Positions 51,091-62,881 of a DNA stretch of 64,000 nt are shown here, in pieces. A model generated the notes under the pieces. That model ran no database searches. It was not told the origin of the DNA and worked only from the letters and a program-made list of their open reading frames with translations. Position 1 is the stretch's first letter; the number at the start of each line of letters is the position of its first letter. The position numbers and the translations under genes were made by a program. The DNA comes from Cryptomeria japonica (Eukaryota > Streptophyta > Pinopsida > Cupressales > Cupressaceae), in contig NC_081410.1 in assembly GCF_030272615.1 (NCBI RefSeq), forward strand, positions 120,342,640-120,406,639, written 5' to 3'.

Positions 51091-53916
51091 GGCAACATGG
51101 ATCCATCACATAGAGCAGACAGGGATGTAGGTCGTGACACTTCTAGCGAGCAGGTAAACCTCATTGTAATTGTACAAATTAGATAGAAGCAAATTGTTAC
51201 ATTATTATGTTCTTTTTTTTAGTGTTTTAGACTAATTTTGTAATTGTTAATAATATTCTTGATATAGACGGATGTTCAGGAAAAGGGAAAGGGAGTTGCA
51301 GTACCTGAGCACCTCTCTAGGGATGTGGACTCAATAGGATTAAGCGATGATGACCCTGGAAATTCCACAAACCCTATGAAATTGATAAAAAAACCTCTTA
51401 GAAAAATTAGTAGAGAGATTGTTGCTTTGGCATCTGTGGATCCGCAAACTGATGAGATATGAGAGAGGGTGCAAGTATTGATGCGGACAATGCAAAACTT
51501 TGCAAGTAAGCAGTAATGAAAGCTTTAATTATAACAAAAGTTCAATAATGGTTTATATTTTATTATCTTTTATGTCATTAACTAAAATATGTACGTGTTG
51601 TTTTTACAGCAATTTATGCTTCCTCATGAAACTGGTGGCCGTGATCAGGGTGTTGCAGGTACTTCAGGTGATGAGGATTTTCTTGGCTTATCACTTGCTT
51701 GGCTTATCACTTTGAGTACCCAAAATACATCATACTTGATATTGTCAGTGTTCATAATAAAGGTTCATCCTTGTTTACAATTCTTTCACTTTTCATATAT
51801 TTAATGTATTAATCTTCAAGTGTTGTCAATGTACTTGTGCAAATATCATTGGTGCCTCATCAGAGGTTAGCCCCACCTATATTGCTGACTGCAATATCGG
51901 CAACACGTAGCATGTAGACATCCTCTACTGCACGTCATATTGGCCCGCCCACTGTTGGTAGATCCCTCTTTTTCTCTATCTTATGTTATGTGTTTATTTC
52001 CCTTCAAGCGTTCTTTCTTGGGGGCATTTCATAGTGGATTCATTTTCTGCAGAAAGAGATGCACATGAGGATGTGTCAGAGGCAACTACTGCTGATAACA
52101 TACCATCATTTCCTGGATCTTCTTGTATTACTAGTACGGGAATGTTGCAGGCCACATTGGTGGTGAGCGATGAAGAAATGATTCCCTTAAAGATACAGAA
52201 GGTTCCAGGTACTTTAAAATTATTATTATATATATTCTAATTGTAATCTACTTTCTGGTCACTCATTTTGGACTAATGATCCCATGAATTTTTTGCAGGA
52301 AATGATATTTTTTATAAACATCTTAGTGACATTGCATTGCATATATTTGGGCCCACCATACGTAAAAGGTGGTACATCATATGTGAACTAACCCTAATCC
52401 ACTATTTTGATTTCATATCATTGCTAGAATAGTTTTCCTTTGATCCATTTCTTGAACTATAATAAATGTAGCTTTGGTTCATTTCTGAATCTAACAGGAT
52501 TGTTTTTGCTTTAAAAGGTGGAATGACCAAGAAAAAAGGTTAAAAGATGAATTGACAAACCATATGGTTGAGTGGTTTGGAAATGACACCTTTGACAAAA
52601 CCAAGCTCCTTGAAAAATTTGGCACATATCTAAAGTATGTGAGGGACCAATACAGGACCCATTTAGAGAAGAACCTAAAGTATGAGCATCCCCCCATGAT
52701 CCCAGAGAGGGAGTAGAAGGACCTGATTTTGGATGCCAAGGAGAGAATTGAAAGGGAAAAAGGAAATACACCACCAAACGCCAAAAGAAGGTACGAGATA
52801 CTATTAAGAATGTAATTATGTACTAATTAATTATTCTTTATATTTATATAATCTAACATATTTCAAACTTTTCATTGACTGAGTGACACATCAAAGGCAA
52901 CCAAGGCAAGACAATAAAATCACGAGTAACACAAACTTGGCTCTGGTGGTTATATGAAACTTGTCGCATGAATTGTAAGTATCTGTAAATGAAATATTGC
53001 ATCAAAATATTTATAAATTGCAAATAATTTTTTTTTATCAAACAATGCAAGCAAAATTCACGATACCAAGCAAAAATGCAGGGCTCTGAATTCAATAGAG
53101 CGCCCATAGAAGATGACAAGAGAATTGCCTACCAGCAAGGCTATACAGTTGTGGTTGATCAGCTACGAGAATTGAGTGGGCAAATACAATATTTTGGTGC
53201 ATCTGTCACACAGGTAAATATGCTAAATGAAAATTGTTTCAAATTGAATACTTTACCAATAATCTAATTGATGTTGAGTTCCAACATAAAGTGACTATAT
53301 TTGTTTTAAATAAGCAAGCAATGATAACAATGTGCATGACATTGGAATGTAGCCTGCTAATCGTGTAACACCACCTACACATGAAGGTCTGGATGTGCAT
53401 CCCAGTAGTGGAGGTATTCATTTGCTATTCAAATTTATTTATGTAATTATTAATACAATGAAACATCTTAATTTGTAATTAGAGTAGTAATTAATGTAAC
53501 ATTTTTTGTTAATGTTTTAGAGCATGTAGTCAGTGGTGACCAAGTGGAGCATGATCCGGGTACACAACATCAGGAACGTGATGTTCCCCAATCAGGTAAA
53601 GAGGACCATTGTTATTTCTTTTAAACAAATAATTTGCAATTGGTGTTCATCATTAGTGTAACCTTTAGTATTTCAACTCTAGATGAATAATGAAATACTT
53701 GTAACAATAATAAAAAATGTTTTTAATTTAACCCATTTCTTTGTTATTGTAGAGGACCCCCCTTTGCTTCAGTGTCCTCCTCCTCAGTATAGGACTAGGC
53801 ATACATCGAGATCACGAGCAGAGGGTGGAACAACTGGAGAAGGGGGAAATGATGAAGAAATCAATGTTCCACTTAGTCTTTTCATAGCTTCAAAGAAAAA
53901 AGAAAAAAAGAAATGA
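51091..53916 (+). pseudogene. second CACTA protein (Transposase_24 / TNPA-like), multi-exon
   Basis: Several exon-like pieces follow the SET region on the same strand: GNMDPSHRADRDVGRDTSSEQ (51091-51153, ends at a GTAAAC donor), QEKGKGVAVPEHLS (about 51275), ERDAHEDVSEATTADNIPSF (52051), a longer exon at 52518-52791 and a helical exon at 53076-53212. The 52518 exon has WNDQEKRLKDELTNHMVEWF, KYVRDQYRTHLEKN and PPMIPERE, followed by KDLILDAKERIEREKGN. This is typical of the plant Ptta/En/Spm Transposase_24 family, with a stop (TAG) where a Trp codon is usual. The last piece (53753-53916) ends in a Lys-rich tail. Such proteins bind subterminal repeats in En/Spm. At least two in-frame stops are seen; exon borders are approximate. 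Confidence 0.65.
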
Positions 53917-55839
53917 TTGTAATCTACCTTATTTGATAACAACTGATTTTTATGTGTTAATGAATGGTTATGAATGATATGTGTTAATTAATATTGATGA
54001 ATATTGTGTGTTAATTAATGTTGATCAATGTTATGTGTTAATGAACGTTATGTGATATTAATGAATGAATGTTATATTTTATTAATGGTAGAAATAATGA
54101 ATGAATGTTATAAGATGTTAACGGGGAATTTAGAGTGATTTTAGGGGGGGGGGAGGGGCCAAATGAACTTCCACCTTCACGTGGTTGGCCCTATTAAGTA
54201 GACAATATTAAACTATTCTAGAAACCAAGTGAAGCTCAATAAGATAACACGTTTTTCAATATTTCATTATGTTGCACAGTTAATCTTATTGAATAATGTA
54301 TATTGAATCTTAATTGCAGGGTCCAACAGAGCCAACACGAACAACAACACCACAAGTTGTTGGGTATAATTAACTCCCATATTATTTTGTATGTACACTA
54401 ACAGTATGAGTTGCTTCTAGTGTTGATATCCATGGCGGGACCACAAAAGTTATGAATATGCCTCATCCTTGTAAGTTTTTTTATTACTTGTCATTTTCTT
54501 TCGCATTTTGTTACTTCATGAATGAGATGTTTTTAGATGTCTATTCCATGAATACCTCTCTCTTGTATGCTTCATGATTGATGTGTCTTTAGCATGTCCA
54601 CTCCATGAGAACCTTTCTCATATATGCTTGTACCTTATGTTTATTTATGTATTACTTCATGGTTTACATGTATTCGTATGTATGGTTTGTGCTTTACATA
54701 GATCCTTCATGCCTTATGAGCATTACTTCATGCCTTGCAGTCTTCTCAAAATATTGCAAAATCATTCAACAAGAAAAAGAGTAGTAGAGGCTACATACCA
54801 AAATAAATTAGATTTGGGCTTCTTTGGCTATGGTCACTATTTTCTACTAACTATTGTGATTTAGTGTGATTTGAGCATGGACTTCAAGTAATCAAGAGGG
54901 TGGAAACAATCTTCAAGTGTTAGGGGGTATGCAGCCTTGACCAAGGGATGAAAGTATTAGGAAAGTACAAGTGATTCATGTGTAGATCAATGTATCATTC
55001 ACCTATTAATTCCTAGCAACATTCTCGAATAAAGAAGCAAAGAGGTATGTTGAGTGCATATATATATTTTATGTTGCCACGATATAAGTAAGATAGCAAA
55101 CATGTAACTTAGATTGATTTGAAATTTCATTCATAAATATTAGATCTTCCTTGTGGATTTTTGAATGCATAATGTCTCGTTGATTTCAATATATTTATTG
55201 CAAGTACTCTTTGCAGCATGAAACTCCACTCATTGAGGTCTCTTACTAAATGCAAGTCAATTATCCTATCAATGATGATACATTTTGCATGCATTTTATG
55301 GGTAAATCTTATTAATAGCTATGGTTGGGTTGTTCATTGTTTTGTGAAAATATATACAAGTAGATTGGGACATTAGAGTTATAAATGCTGTAAATTGTAT
55401 TTGAGATCATTGTCCTAATTGTAACAGTCAATCACCATTGGCCCAAGGCCACACAACACCATTGTGACACCAAGGTTTGTGCATATTGGTGTAAGGGCTA
55501 CTCTTAGGACATTTCATTACCATTACATATCTACACCTAGGGTCTCCAAACACAACTTGTTTGAGTAGGCAGTATCACTGGTAAATTTGTGATTGTCACA
55601 ATTGGTACCCTTAGGATAGTCATTAATATTTGGTCTATGGCACTTTTTTATGGCTTCTAAATGATTCTATGGGGTATGAAGGGGTCCCACACATCTCTTC
55701 CAAAATTTCATCCAAGGAACTTCACTCTCACCTATCTTATATTCCACTTTCTCTATGATGCTATCCCAGAGGTCCGATACATGAAGAATATCAGACCAAT
55801 CAATCAAATCTAGCATGTGTCTCAGAGGTTTTGGAGACC
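53917..55839 (+). other. CACTA 3' internal region, no gene recognised
   Basis: Degenerate TGAATGTTATGTGTTAATTAATG-type repeats lie at about 53950-54115. A possible 3' exon (GTCCAACAGAGCCAACACG, near 54321) could belong to the preceding gene. Nothing else is recognised. Confidence 0.5.
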
Positions 55840-56499
55840 TGCAAGAAAGAGAAATGAAAATACATATTTACAAGAGCCTTTCCAACCAGTGGTGTGAGTT
55901 TTTAATGGTGAAAAGGCCAAAAATACGTTTTTTCCCCACTCATTGGAAACCCTAGTGAGTGTTTTGATAGTTTTTGGAACAATAGTGATATCTTCTTCAA
56001 ATTTTAATGGATCTCAATGCTACAAAATATGAAATGAAGGCAATTCACTTCACTACCATATCCAATCGACTTCTAATGAAAATATGATGAATTTCACAAT
56101 TAAAAATAATGAGAATCAGACTGAAACGTTTTTGTATGAATAAAAATCTCCAACTTCATTTGGTAAAACTTGCAAAATTCAACAAGACAAACTTGGGTGG
56201 TGTGAAAAAGGCCTATTTATGCCCATCCAAGTGGGTTACAATCTCAAACCACCAAAAACCAACCTCTCAACCAAATTTTAAAAAGTTATCATGACAATAA
56301 TGACAACTTTTTACAATTTTTACAATTTTTGCCCAATGGACCTCAAACTTTCCCAATTAGGTCCAAATACATCATAATGGCCTCAAATGGCCTTATTTAC
56401 ATGAAATAACACAAAAAAAAAAAAAAAAAAAAAAACTAAAATCTCAAATTTTGACTATTTTGGCCAAACCTAGTTCCCTGGGGTGCTCCTGCACCATCA
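55840..56499 (-). repeat. possible LTR fragment inside the CACTA element
   Basis: On the minus strand the segment would start TGATGGTGCAGGAGCACCCC at 56499, like TGTGGTGTAGGAGCACCC of the LTR ending at 4602. It has a TATA-like GGGCATAAATAGG near 56220. A poly-A run occurs at 56412-56432. The other border is not identified and the body does not align clearly with the 3021-4602 LTR. Confidence 0.35.
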
Positions 56500-57106
56500 A
56501 ACCATGTGAATTAGCAAAAACAAATGTGTTTTGGAAGTTTTAATGAGAGAAGCTATAAAGATTTTTACCTCTCAATAAATTAAAAAAATACCACAAATCT
56601 CATTATTGATAAGAAAGTGTTCAGTGATTCATAGAGTTCCCCCAAACCCTTCAACAATTAAATTTAACAATCTCCCCATTGGCCTATCCTCAAGTGACAA
56701 ACATAATAGACAAGTTGAGAACCCATTCTATATTGTGAAATCAAAATGCATACCTTTTGCATTGGTGAGATGTGAAAGTGGGCTTGTAAAATGTTTTGCA
56801 AAACCATCCCATGTTTTCACCTTTATTTATTTTGTGAATTGGAGCTTGGTCTAGGAGGTTAGACAAGTTGTTTTGTAGGTTGTACCAGTAATAAAGTAAT
56901 AGAGGAATTTAGAGAGAAGTATTCTTGTAACCCATTTGAAGGAATACCACAAGCATTGTTCTCTTTGGTGTTTTTTTTTTCTCAAAAGGGTTTCACCATG
57001 CCAATCACATTTTGTTGAAAGATTCTAAAGCCTTTTTAACAAACCCATCCTATGCTTATCTTGCAATCGTAAAGTTTCATGAGGTGACAACAGCTATGAG
57101 TTTTAA
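56500..57106 (+). other. CACTA internal DNA, nothing recognised
   Basis: One 82-codon frame (56606-56854) has no family resemblance. No repeat with clear ends was seen. Confidence 0.5.
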
Positions 57107-57491
57107 TGGATGCTTTTATTAAAGGATTTTTTGCATATCCTTCTTCAATTGTGTAAACTACTTTATGTAGAACTCCATTGGATTTATATCTTAAGACTGA
57201 AATCTAAACTTAATTATTATTATAATGACATCAAGCAAACAATAAGGTAAAGAAAAATCAAAGCCAAGAAAAACCTTAGACAAAAGACCTTTGGTGATTA
57301 GAAGTGAAGGTCTTTTGTCTAAGGTTTTGCTTGGTTTCGATTTTTCTTTACCTTATTGTTTTCTTGATGTCATTATAATAATAATTAAGTTTAGATTTCA
57401 GTCTTAAGATATAAATCCAATGGAGTTTTACATAAAGTAGTTTACACAATTGAGAAAGGATATGCAACAACTCCTTTAATGAAAGCATCCA
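57107..57491. repeat. long near-perfect inverted repeat (hairpin), 185-bp arms
   Basis: Left arm 57107-57291 and right arm 57307-57491 have equal length and are near-exact reverse complements, separated by a 15-base loop (TGGTGATTAGAAGTG). The outermost bases are TGGATGCTTTT and AAAGCATCCA; the innermost are AGACCTT and AAGGTCT. A transcript would fold into a stem of about 185 pairs with few mismatches. No target-site duplication is obvious, so it may be an inverted duplication rather than a MITE. Confidence 0.92.
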
Positions 57492-58439
57492 TATACCCTT
57501 GTCAATATTTTCCCACTAATTATAGTGATCATGGGGAAAAGATCTAGACAATGGAGTGTAGGCTATGGTTCAATAGTTGGGCAAACTTTGTCACTTTTGT
57601 CTACCCATTGATAGAAAACCCTTTCAAGGGTTCCTTAGGGACCAATTCATTCTGCATAGATTGATTATATGTAGAAACCCTAGAATTGGAAAGCGATCGT
57701 GTTTCTCACATGATTCTTTTACTCATGTTAGCATGCTCACTGGTATATATAAATTGAGATAAACTAATAGAGCTAACAAATAGAAATTGAAGATAGTTGA
57801 GAGACATGATAGACAAAGAAAATACTTTCAAGACATTATTGTAATTTTGTAAGTATGATAGTAGTTCTTTATAAATTTAACATTCTTCCACTATTTTGTT
57901 AATTGTTATTTAATTTTAGTCTACCTGTAGTATTGTTGGTGTGTAGATATGTTGCACTCTAATACTTGATCAAGCACAATCATCTTGTGATTATGAGAAC
58001 TAAGTATAAGATCTTCAATAGGTTCTTTGCATTCACTTTTCCAGGGAGAAGCAAAATAAACAAATATGCTTAAGAAGATATAGAAATGAACTTAATATAA
58101 GGAAATGGCCAAAAGGTCATTCACTGGATAACAATAATCAACAAATTCATAACATAAGAATTCACAAATTAAAAATTCACAAGTGTTTCAATTCACAATG
58201 GCAATGGTTTCATATCCCATCCTTTATGGGTACCCTTGGACACACCTATTGGCTACTAGACTTTGATCACCCTTTCAAGGCTTGATCCAACATTACAAGG
58301 CAATATAAACATCATGGTAAACTAGTCTTGGGCTTGTGAAATTATAAAAAGTCCAAATTAGTAGATCTCAACAATGCCACGCATACTATCATTGATGGTT
58401 ACTAGTCCTTTGCAATTAGGACTGTCAACGTTGATGGCC
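57492..58439 (+). other. CACTA internal DNA, nothing recognised
   Basis: Only short chance frames are seen. The sequence is AT-rich and unique at the scale I could compare. Confidence 0.5.
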
Positions 58440-58973
58440 AAAGGCTCTTGTATTTGGGTTAGCTAAATCCCTATCAGCACCAGATTTGCTCCCTTTGATC
58501 CCATTTTTAATAGGTTTACCAGTACTCAGTGGTTCATATAGTCCTCTTAGGAGTTGGACCATCTCAACCATGGTGCGCCTCATATTAGCTTGAAACCAGT
58601 GCACTTCATATTAGCTTGAAACCTATGCCCCCTATTGGTAGCTGATGGGGATATAATACCATTCGTTGTACATATCAATGAGGTGTGCTTTACGTCATCT
58701 CAATAAAATTGGCTTTAAAGGCTCTTGTATTTGGGTTAGCTAATTCCCTATCAGCACGAGAGCTGCTCTCTTTGATCCCATTTTTAATAGGTTTACCAGT
58801 ACTCAGTGGTTCATACAGTCCTCTTAGGAGTTGGACCATCTCAACCATGGTGCGCCTCATATTAGCTTGAAACCAGTGCGCCCCATATTAGCTTGAAACC
58901 TATTCCCCCTATTGGTAGTCGATGGGGATAAAATACCATTCATTGTACATATCAATGAGGTGTGCTTTACGTC
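58440..58973 (+). repeat. tandem duplication, period 277 bp, near the CACTA right end
   Basis: AAAGGCTCTTGTATTTGGGT starts at 58440 and again at 58717. The copies stay aligned to GTGTGCTTTACGTC (58683 and 58960) with few differences. Inside each copy CATATTAGCTTGAAACC is itself present twice. It lies directly before the subterminal repeats. Confidence 0.92.
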
Positions 58974-59019
58974 TAGATAATAATTAATTTTTTTTAAAAA
59001 TAAATAAATAAATAGCTGT

Positions 59020-59415
59020 CAGAATTACGGCAACAACTAAACTTTGAACCGTCAGACCAACAACATTCTCGTCGGTGCAAATTTTCTGGTTGTCGTCAGA
59101 ATTCCAATGCCAACCAAAGAAAAATCTGACAAGGATGATGTATGTTCGATGGCACTTCCTTGTCGGACGGTTGTCGATGCATATTACTGGGGGAGCATCA
59201 AAATTCCAACGGCCATCCGATGACATTTTTGGTCAGAGGAGCGATCATGGTCATCGTCAGAAGAGTTCATGATATCGTCAGAATTCCGATGTTCAATGGC
59301 ATCGTCAGGAAAGCCGATGATGAGTTTTCGACGACTTCATTTGTCGGTAGTCCAATGAAAAGTAGTCAAAATTCCGATGATATGCCATCAAAAATTAGCC
59401 CCAAATGTACTAGTG
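59020..59415 (-). repeat. CACTA right terminal and subterminal repeats
   Basis: GTCAGAATTACGGC (59018), GTCAGAATTCCAATGCC (59096), CATCAAAATTCCAACGGCC (59198), CGTCAGAATTCCGATG (59276) and GTCAAAATTCCGATGATATG (59366) lie just inside the right terminal repeat. They share the AATTCCGACG core with the left end. Confidence 0.75.
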
Positions 59416-59418
59416 ATT

Positions 59419-62219
59419 GTATGAATTATGTAAAAAATAAATCTGGGTGCTTTAAAACATGAGTATTTTATATAAAGAAAAATCTCAAAATATCATCCAC
59501 TTCTTTTCGAAAATAGGTATCATTATCCGTTATGTTCTATAACTATTTTGGGGAAAAGGAGGGCGATTCTAAGCCTCAAGAGATTTGAATTATATCAAAA
59601 TAGTAGAACACCTTTTTTAATATATTTTTTTTATTCAATGGGAGTTTCCATCTAAACATCACCTACTTTTAACCCTTGTGATGTATACTCTCAATCATCG
59701 TGGAGGAATCCAAGCTAAAGTTGGAAGTACTAACAAGTGACCAAGCCTCAAGTTTGTAACCATTAGAGTTCTAAATCCACATCCACACTCCCTCAACAAA
59801 GAGAAAACATATCTATAGTCAATTGATCCCCATTATAAGCCTAACATACCATTACCAACATAGGCATGGACATAGAAATATAGCTAGTTGGCCAACTTTC
59901 TTCTACTAAAATCTTGTATTTTTATATAGATAATTATGAGCTTGATCATTTAGGGAGAAGAGACCTAGCTAAATCATGAATAAAAATGTGAGCATCCTAA
60001 GTGGATTTTCTTGATTAAATTTGGTTTTGAAAGAGCCATCTTCAAAAAAGAGTAATAACATCGAGACAACAAAAAATAGGAAAATAATAAGGCAACAACT
60101 CAAGCCAATTCCATAAAGGTAATGAAATCGACCCTAAGAATAAAAAATAGAGAACTTGAATAATAGAAACCATTAGAGAAGAAGAATAATTGCATTGAAG
60201 AACACATAAATAAAAAAAATACTTGTCCTTTGCAGTTGATGTAGTCTAACTCCTTGTGTGTGAGCTAGACGTTCTTTACACTAATATCATCCTTCCCTTT
60301 TTTATCTATATCGGTATAAGCCTTAATTGGGTATCTAGAAACTTTTGACTTCTCAAAACCTTTCCCCTTCCTATTTCTTTTAGAACTCTACAATTTTCAC
60401 TGAATTGAAACATTCTTTGCTATTTTCCACCACTATATTTAATTTGTTCTTTATATATTTTATGTCTTCTTCCAACTTCATAATCTTAATATTTTGTTTC
60501 TAATTACCCATTTTTATAAGGTTATTTCCTCACCATATTTTGAGGTCAATTTATTTTCACCTTCATTTATATCCACCTTCCCTTCATATTTTTCGCTAAC
60601 AATTGTCATTTCCACATTAAGCCTATGGATTCTCATGAAAAACTATTTAGAGAGAATGGTGCTTTTTAGTTTCCTTGACCAATTCAACTAACTATTTCAA
60701 ATTATTTATATAACATTAATGACACCTTCCTTCAATTCACCTTCACATTGATGGATTTGATTTTTCTCTTAGGTGTGGAGGAAAAGGTTGGAGATTCTAG
60801 GGAAGCTAACCCCTAGGACTAGCTCTCCTTCCACATCTTGGTTGTACCCTTGTTATTTCTAAGGTTTCCCTTCATGTTGCCTTTCCCTAGTATCTTTGTC
60901 AACATATTGTTGCATTTTATCCTCATCAAAATCTTAAGTGTTAGCTTCCTCAAAATAATTATAAGTAAATTGCACCTTATCACTTTCCTCTTCCTCCTCC
61001 AAGGAAGACTTAATCAAAAAAATTCTACGTTTTCTATCAACTTTTTAATTGACATCTAATGATTCCTCAAAGTCCTTATGTACCATATTAGATTCAATGA
61101 GATAAAATTATTTATAATTACATTTTGTGTTAGGACAAGGTGACATTAACCTTGAAATCCTATGCCATTCATATGTCTCCATGTTCCTTGGAAAATATTC
61201 CCAAGGACATGTGAGAAAAATATGAAATATTTATACTACAACTAATTGTAGTTGTATTGTCAAGTAGTGAACATTAAGAGGTGATAAAGATAAATTAAAA
61301 TAGACAAAATACACTCCTTCCCATGTCCACATTGACATATTAAGTGTCGTGCATTGGGTACCCAAGTTTAGGAGGAGAACAAGTGTGCATTTGGGAAACT
61401 GAACTGTCAACGAGAGTGATGGAGCATCCAAAATGTCAAAGGTTAAATGGATTTGGGTTTGATTCCCAAGGTGGAGTCACTTGAAGAGTTTTATTATTTT
61501 ATTATGTCTATCGGTTATTAATTCTCCAAGGCATGGGTTTTTTCAAGTGGTATTTTCTCCCTTGTTTTGGGAAACAATAGTGAATTTCCCTCATCGAGTT
61601 TCCTATAAATTGGAGCCATGACATAGTTGTTTCATCACAAGATTCCTTGAGGTTTTCATGTGGTTTCCAATCTAGTTGGAGAAGTGTATCATTGTGGCAT
61701 TCTCTCTTTTGAAGAATAATAATATACTTTTCCTCATTCTCTAGTGTAGTTTTTTCTCTACAGGATTTCTCCACATAAATCTGGTGTCTGTTTTGGTATG
61801 GTAATTTTATATTTATGTTAAATGGTGCAGTCAAATATTTATTTCACATTTTTAATCAAATAAGAATGTTAATATTTAAAGCTTTCTTCACCTTGATTCT
61901 CAACATTCGTGACCTTATTCCCTTTTCTTATCCCAATTGAAACATAGTTTATTGACCCTTTTCTACAAGGAGATTAGTTCCTATTAGAGTAATTAAGATA
62001 TTATATAATTAATTCTATAATTGGGTCCTTAATTACTTTCTTCACTTAAGCTAAACTTAGATTCTTTTACATTTTATTTAATTAGGTTAATAATAGTTTA
62101 AGTTGTCTAATTCATTATGATTGTGACACTTGGAATTAGCTAATTTAATCTTTCTTTAGGGTTTACATCTATTGTTTTATCATTTTGTTTTTATAAGCAT
62201 TCATAATATTATTTTGTAG
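59419..62219. other. intergenic DNA right of the CACTA element, decayed coding traces only
   Basis: Two minus-strand frames (61231-61431 and 61508-61834) and a pyrimidine-rich stretch at 60240-61070 look like possible remains of coding DNA read on the minus strand, but no family could be named. The rest is AT-rich. Confidence 0.45.
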
Positions 62220-62881
62220 TGTCATAAAATTGTGACCCCTACAATTTTAACCACATTTTGGGTCCTCACCTTGGTGATGACATCTCCTTCCCTAACTGAG
62301 ACCGATTTCTGCATTCTCACCCTTCACTCTTTCTCCTTCATGACTTGTGTATGCTCTAGACCCTACCCATGCCCCGAAATAAGGCAAGACAGTGGTGTGG
62401 CACCCTTGTCCCCCTAGGACAGGGGCCTGGTGCCCCTGTCCCCACCTCTTAGGGTGGCCCTATGTTAGGTTTGCCTGGTCTCCTATGCACAATTTGTCTT
62501 TAGGGTTTGCAATTCCTCTTTGTCGACCTTCAGTGGTTGAAAATTAATCCTTGAGGAATGTATAAAAAGGAATTCAATACCCTCATTCAAGGATGGATGA
62601 AAAACGCATGATAGGGGCTAATAGGCATAAGGAGAAGATACAAGATTTCAAGGTCATCATCAAGCATTCAAGCATTCAAGTCTTCTTCAATCATCCATGG
62701 GAGCAACATTACAACATTCATTTGTAAGCATGTGTGTGTGCTAGGGATTTGTCATGCTACATGCCATTTCATACAATATTTGTCGTTACATTCAAGAAGC
62801 AAAGCAATCATCATCAACAAGTTGTAGATCTACAAGGTATACATTTCCATTGTTTACATTCAAGCATTTGCAATTACTTTC
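62220..62881 (+). repeat. probable LTR fragment, interrupted by another LTR
   Basis: TGTCATAAAATTGTGACCCC at 62220 looks like an LTR start. It is followed by a GC-rich U3-like stretch, a TATA box GTATAAAAAGG at about 62560 and a leader with repeated CATTCAAGCATTCAAG. The sequence stops at 62881, where the LTR of the 31451 family begins. Its continuation would lie right of the window. Confidence 0.45.

Larger units (their letters stand above)
38971..59415 (+). mobile_element. complete CACTA (En/Spm) DNA transposon, about 20.4 kb
   Basis: The left end reads CACTAATACATTTGGC at 38971. The right end, on the minus strand from 59415, reads CACTAGTACATTTGGGGC. The first 15 bases of the two inverted repeats differ at one position. 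ATT lies directly outside both ends (38968-38970 and 59416-59418), the 3-base duplication expected for the family. Short AATTCCGACG-type repeats cluster inside both ends. The element carries a TNP2-like transposase gene, a SET-domain region, a Transposase_24-like region, a gag fossil, purine-rich tracts, a long hairpin and tandem repeats. Stops in the transposase suggest it is non-autonomous now. Confidence 0.93.

Noticed and set aside
60494-61059. Plus-strand hydrophobic ORFs (60494-60691, 60838-61059)
   Set aside because: They lie in pyrimidine-rich DNA, giving Phe/Leu/Ser-rich chance frames with no family resemblance.
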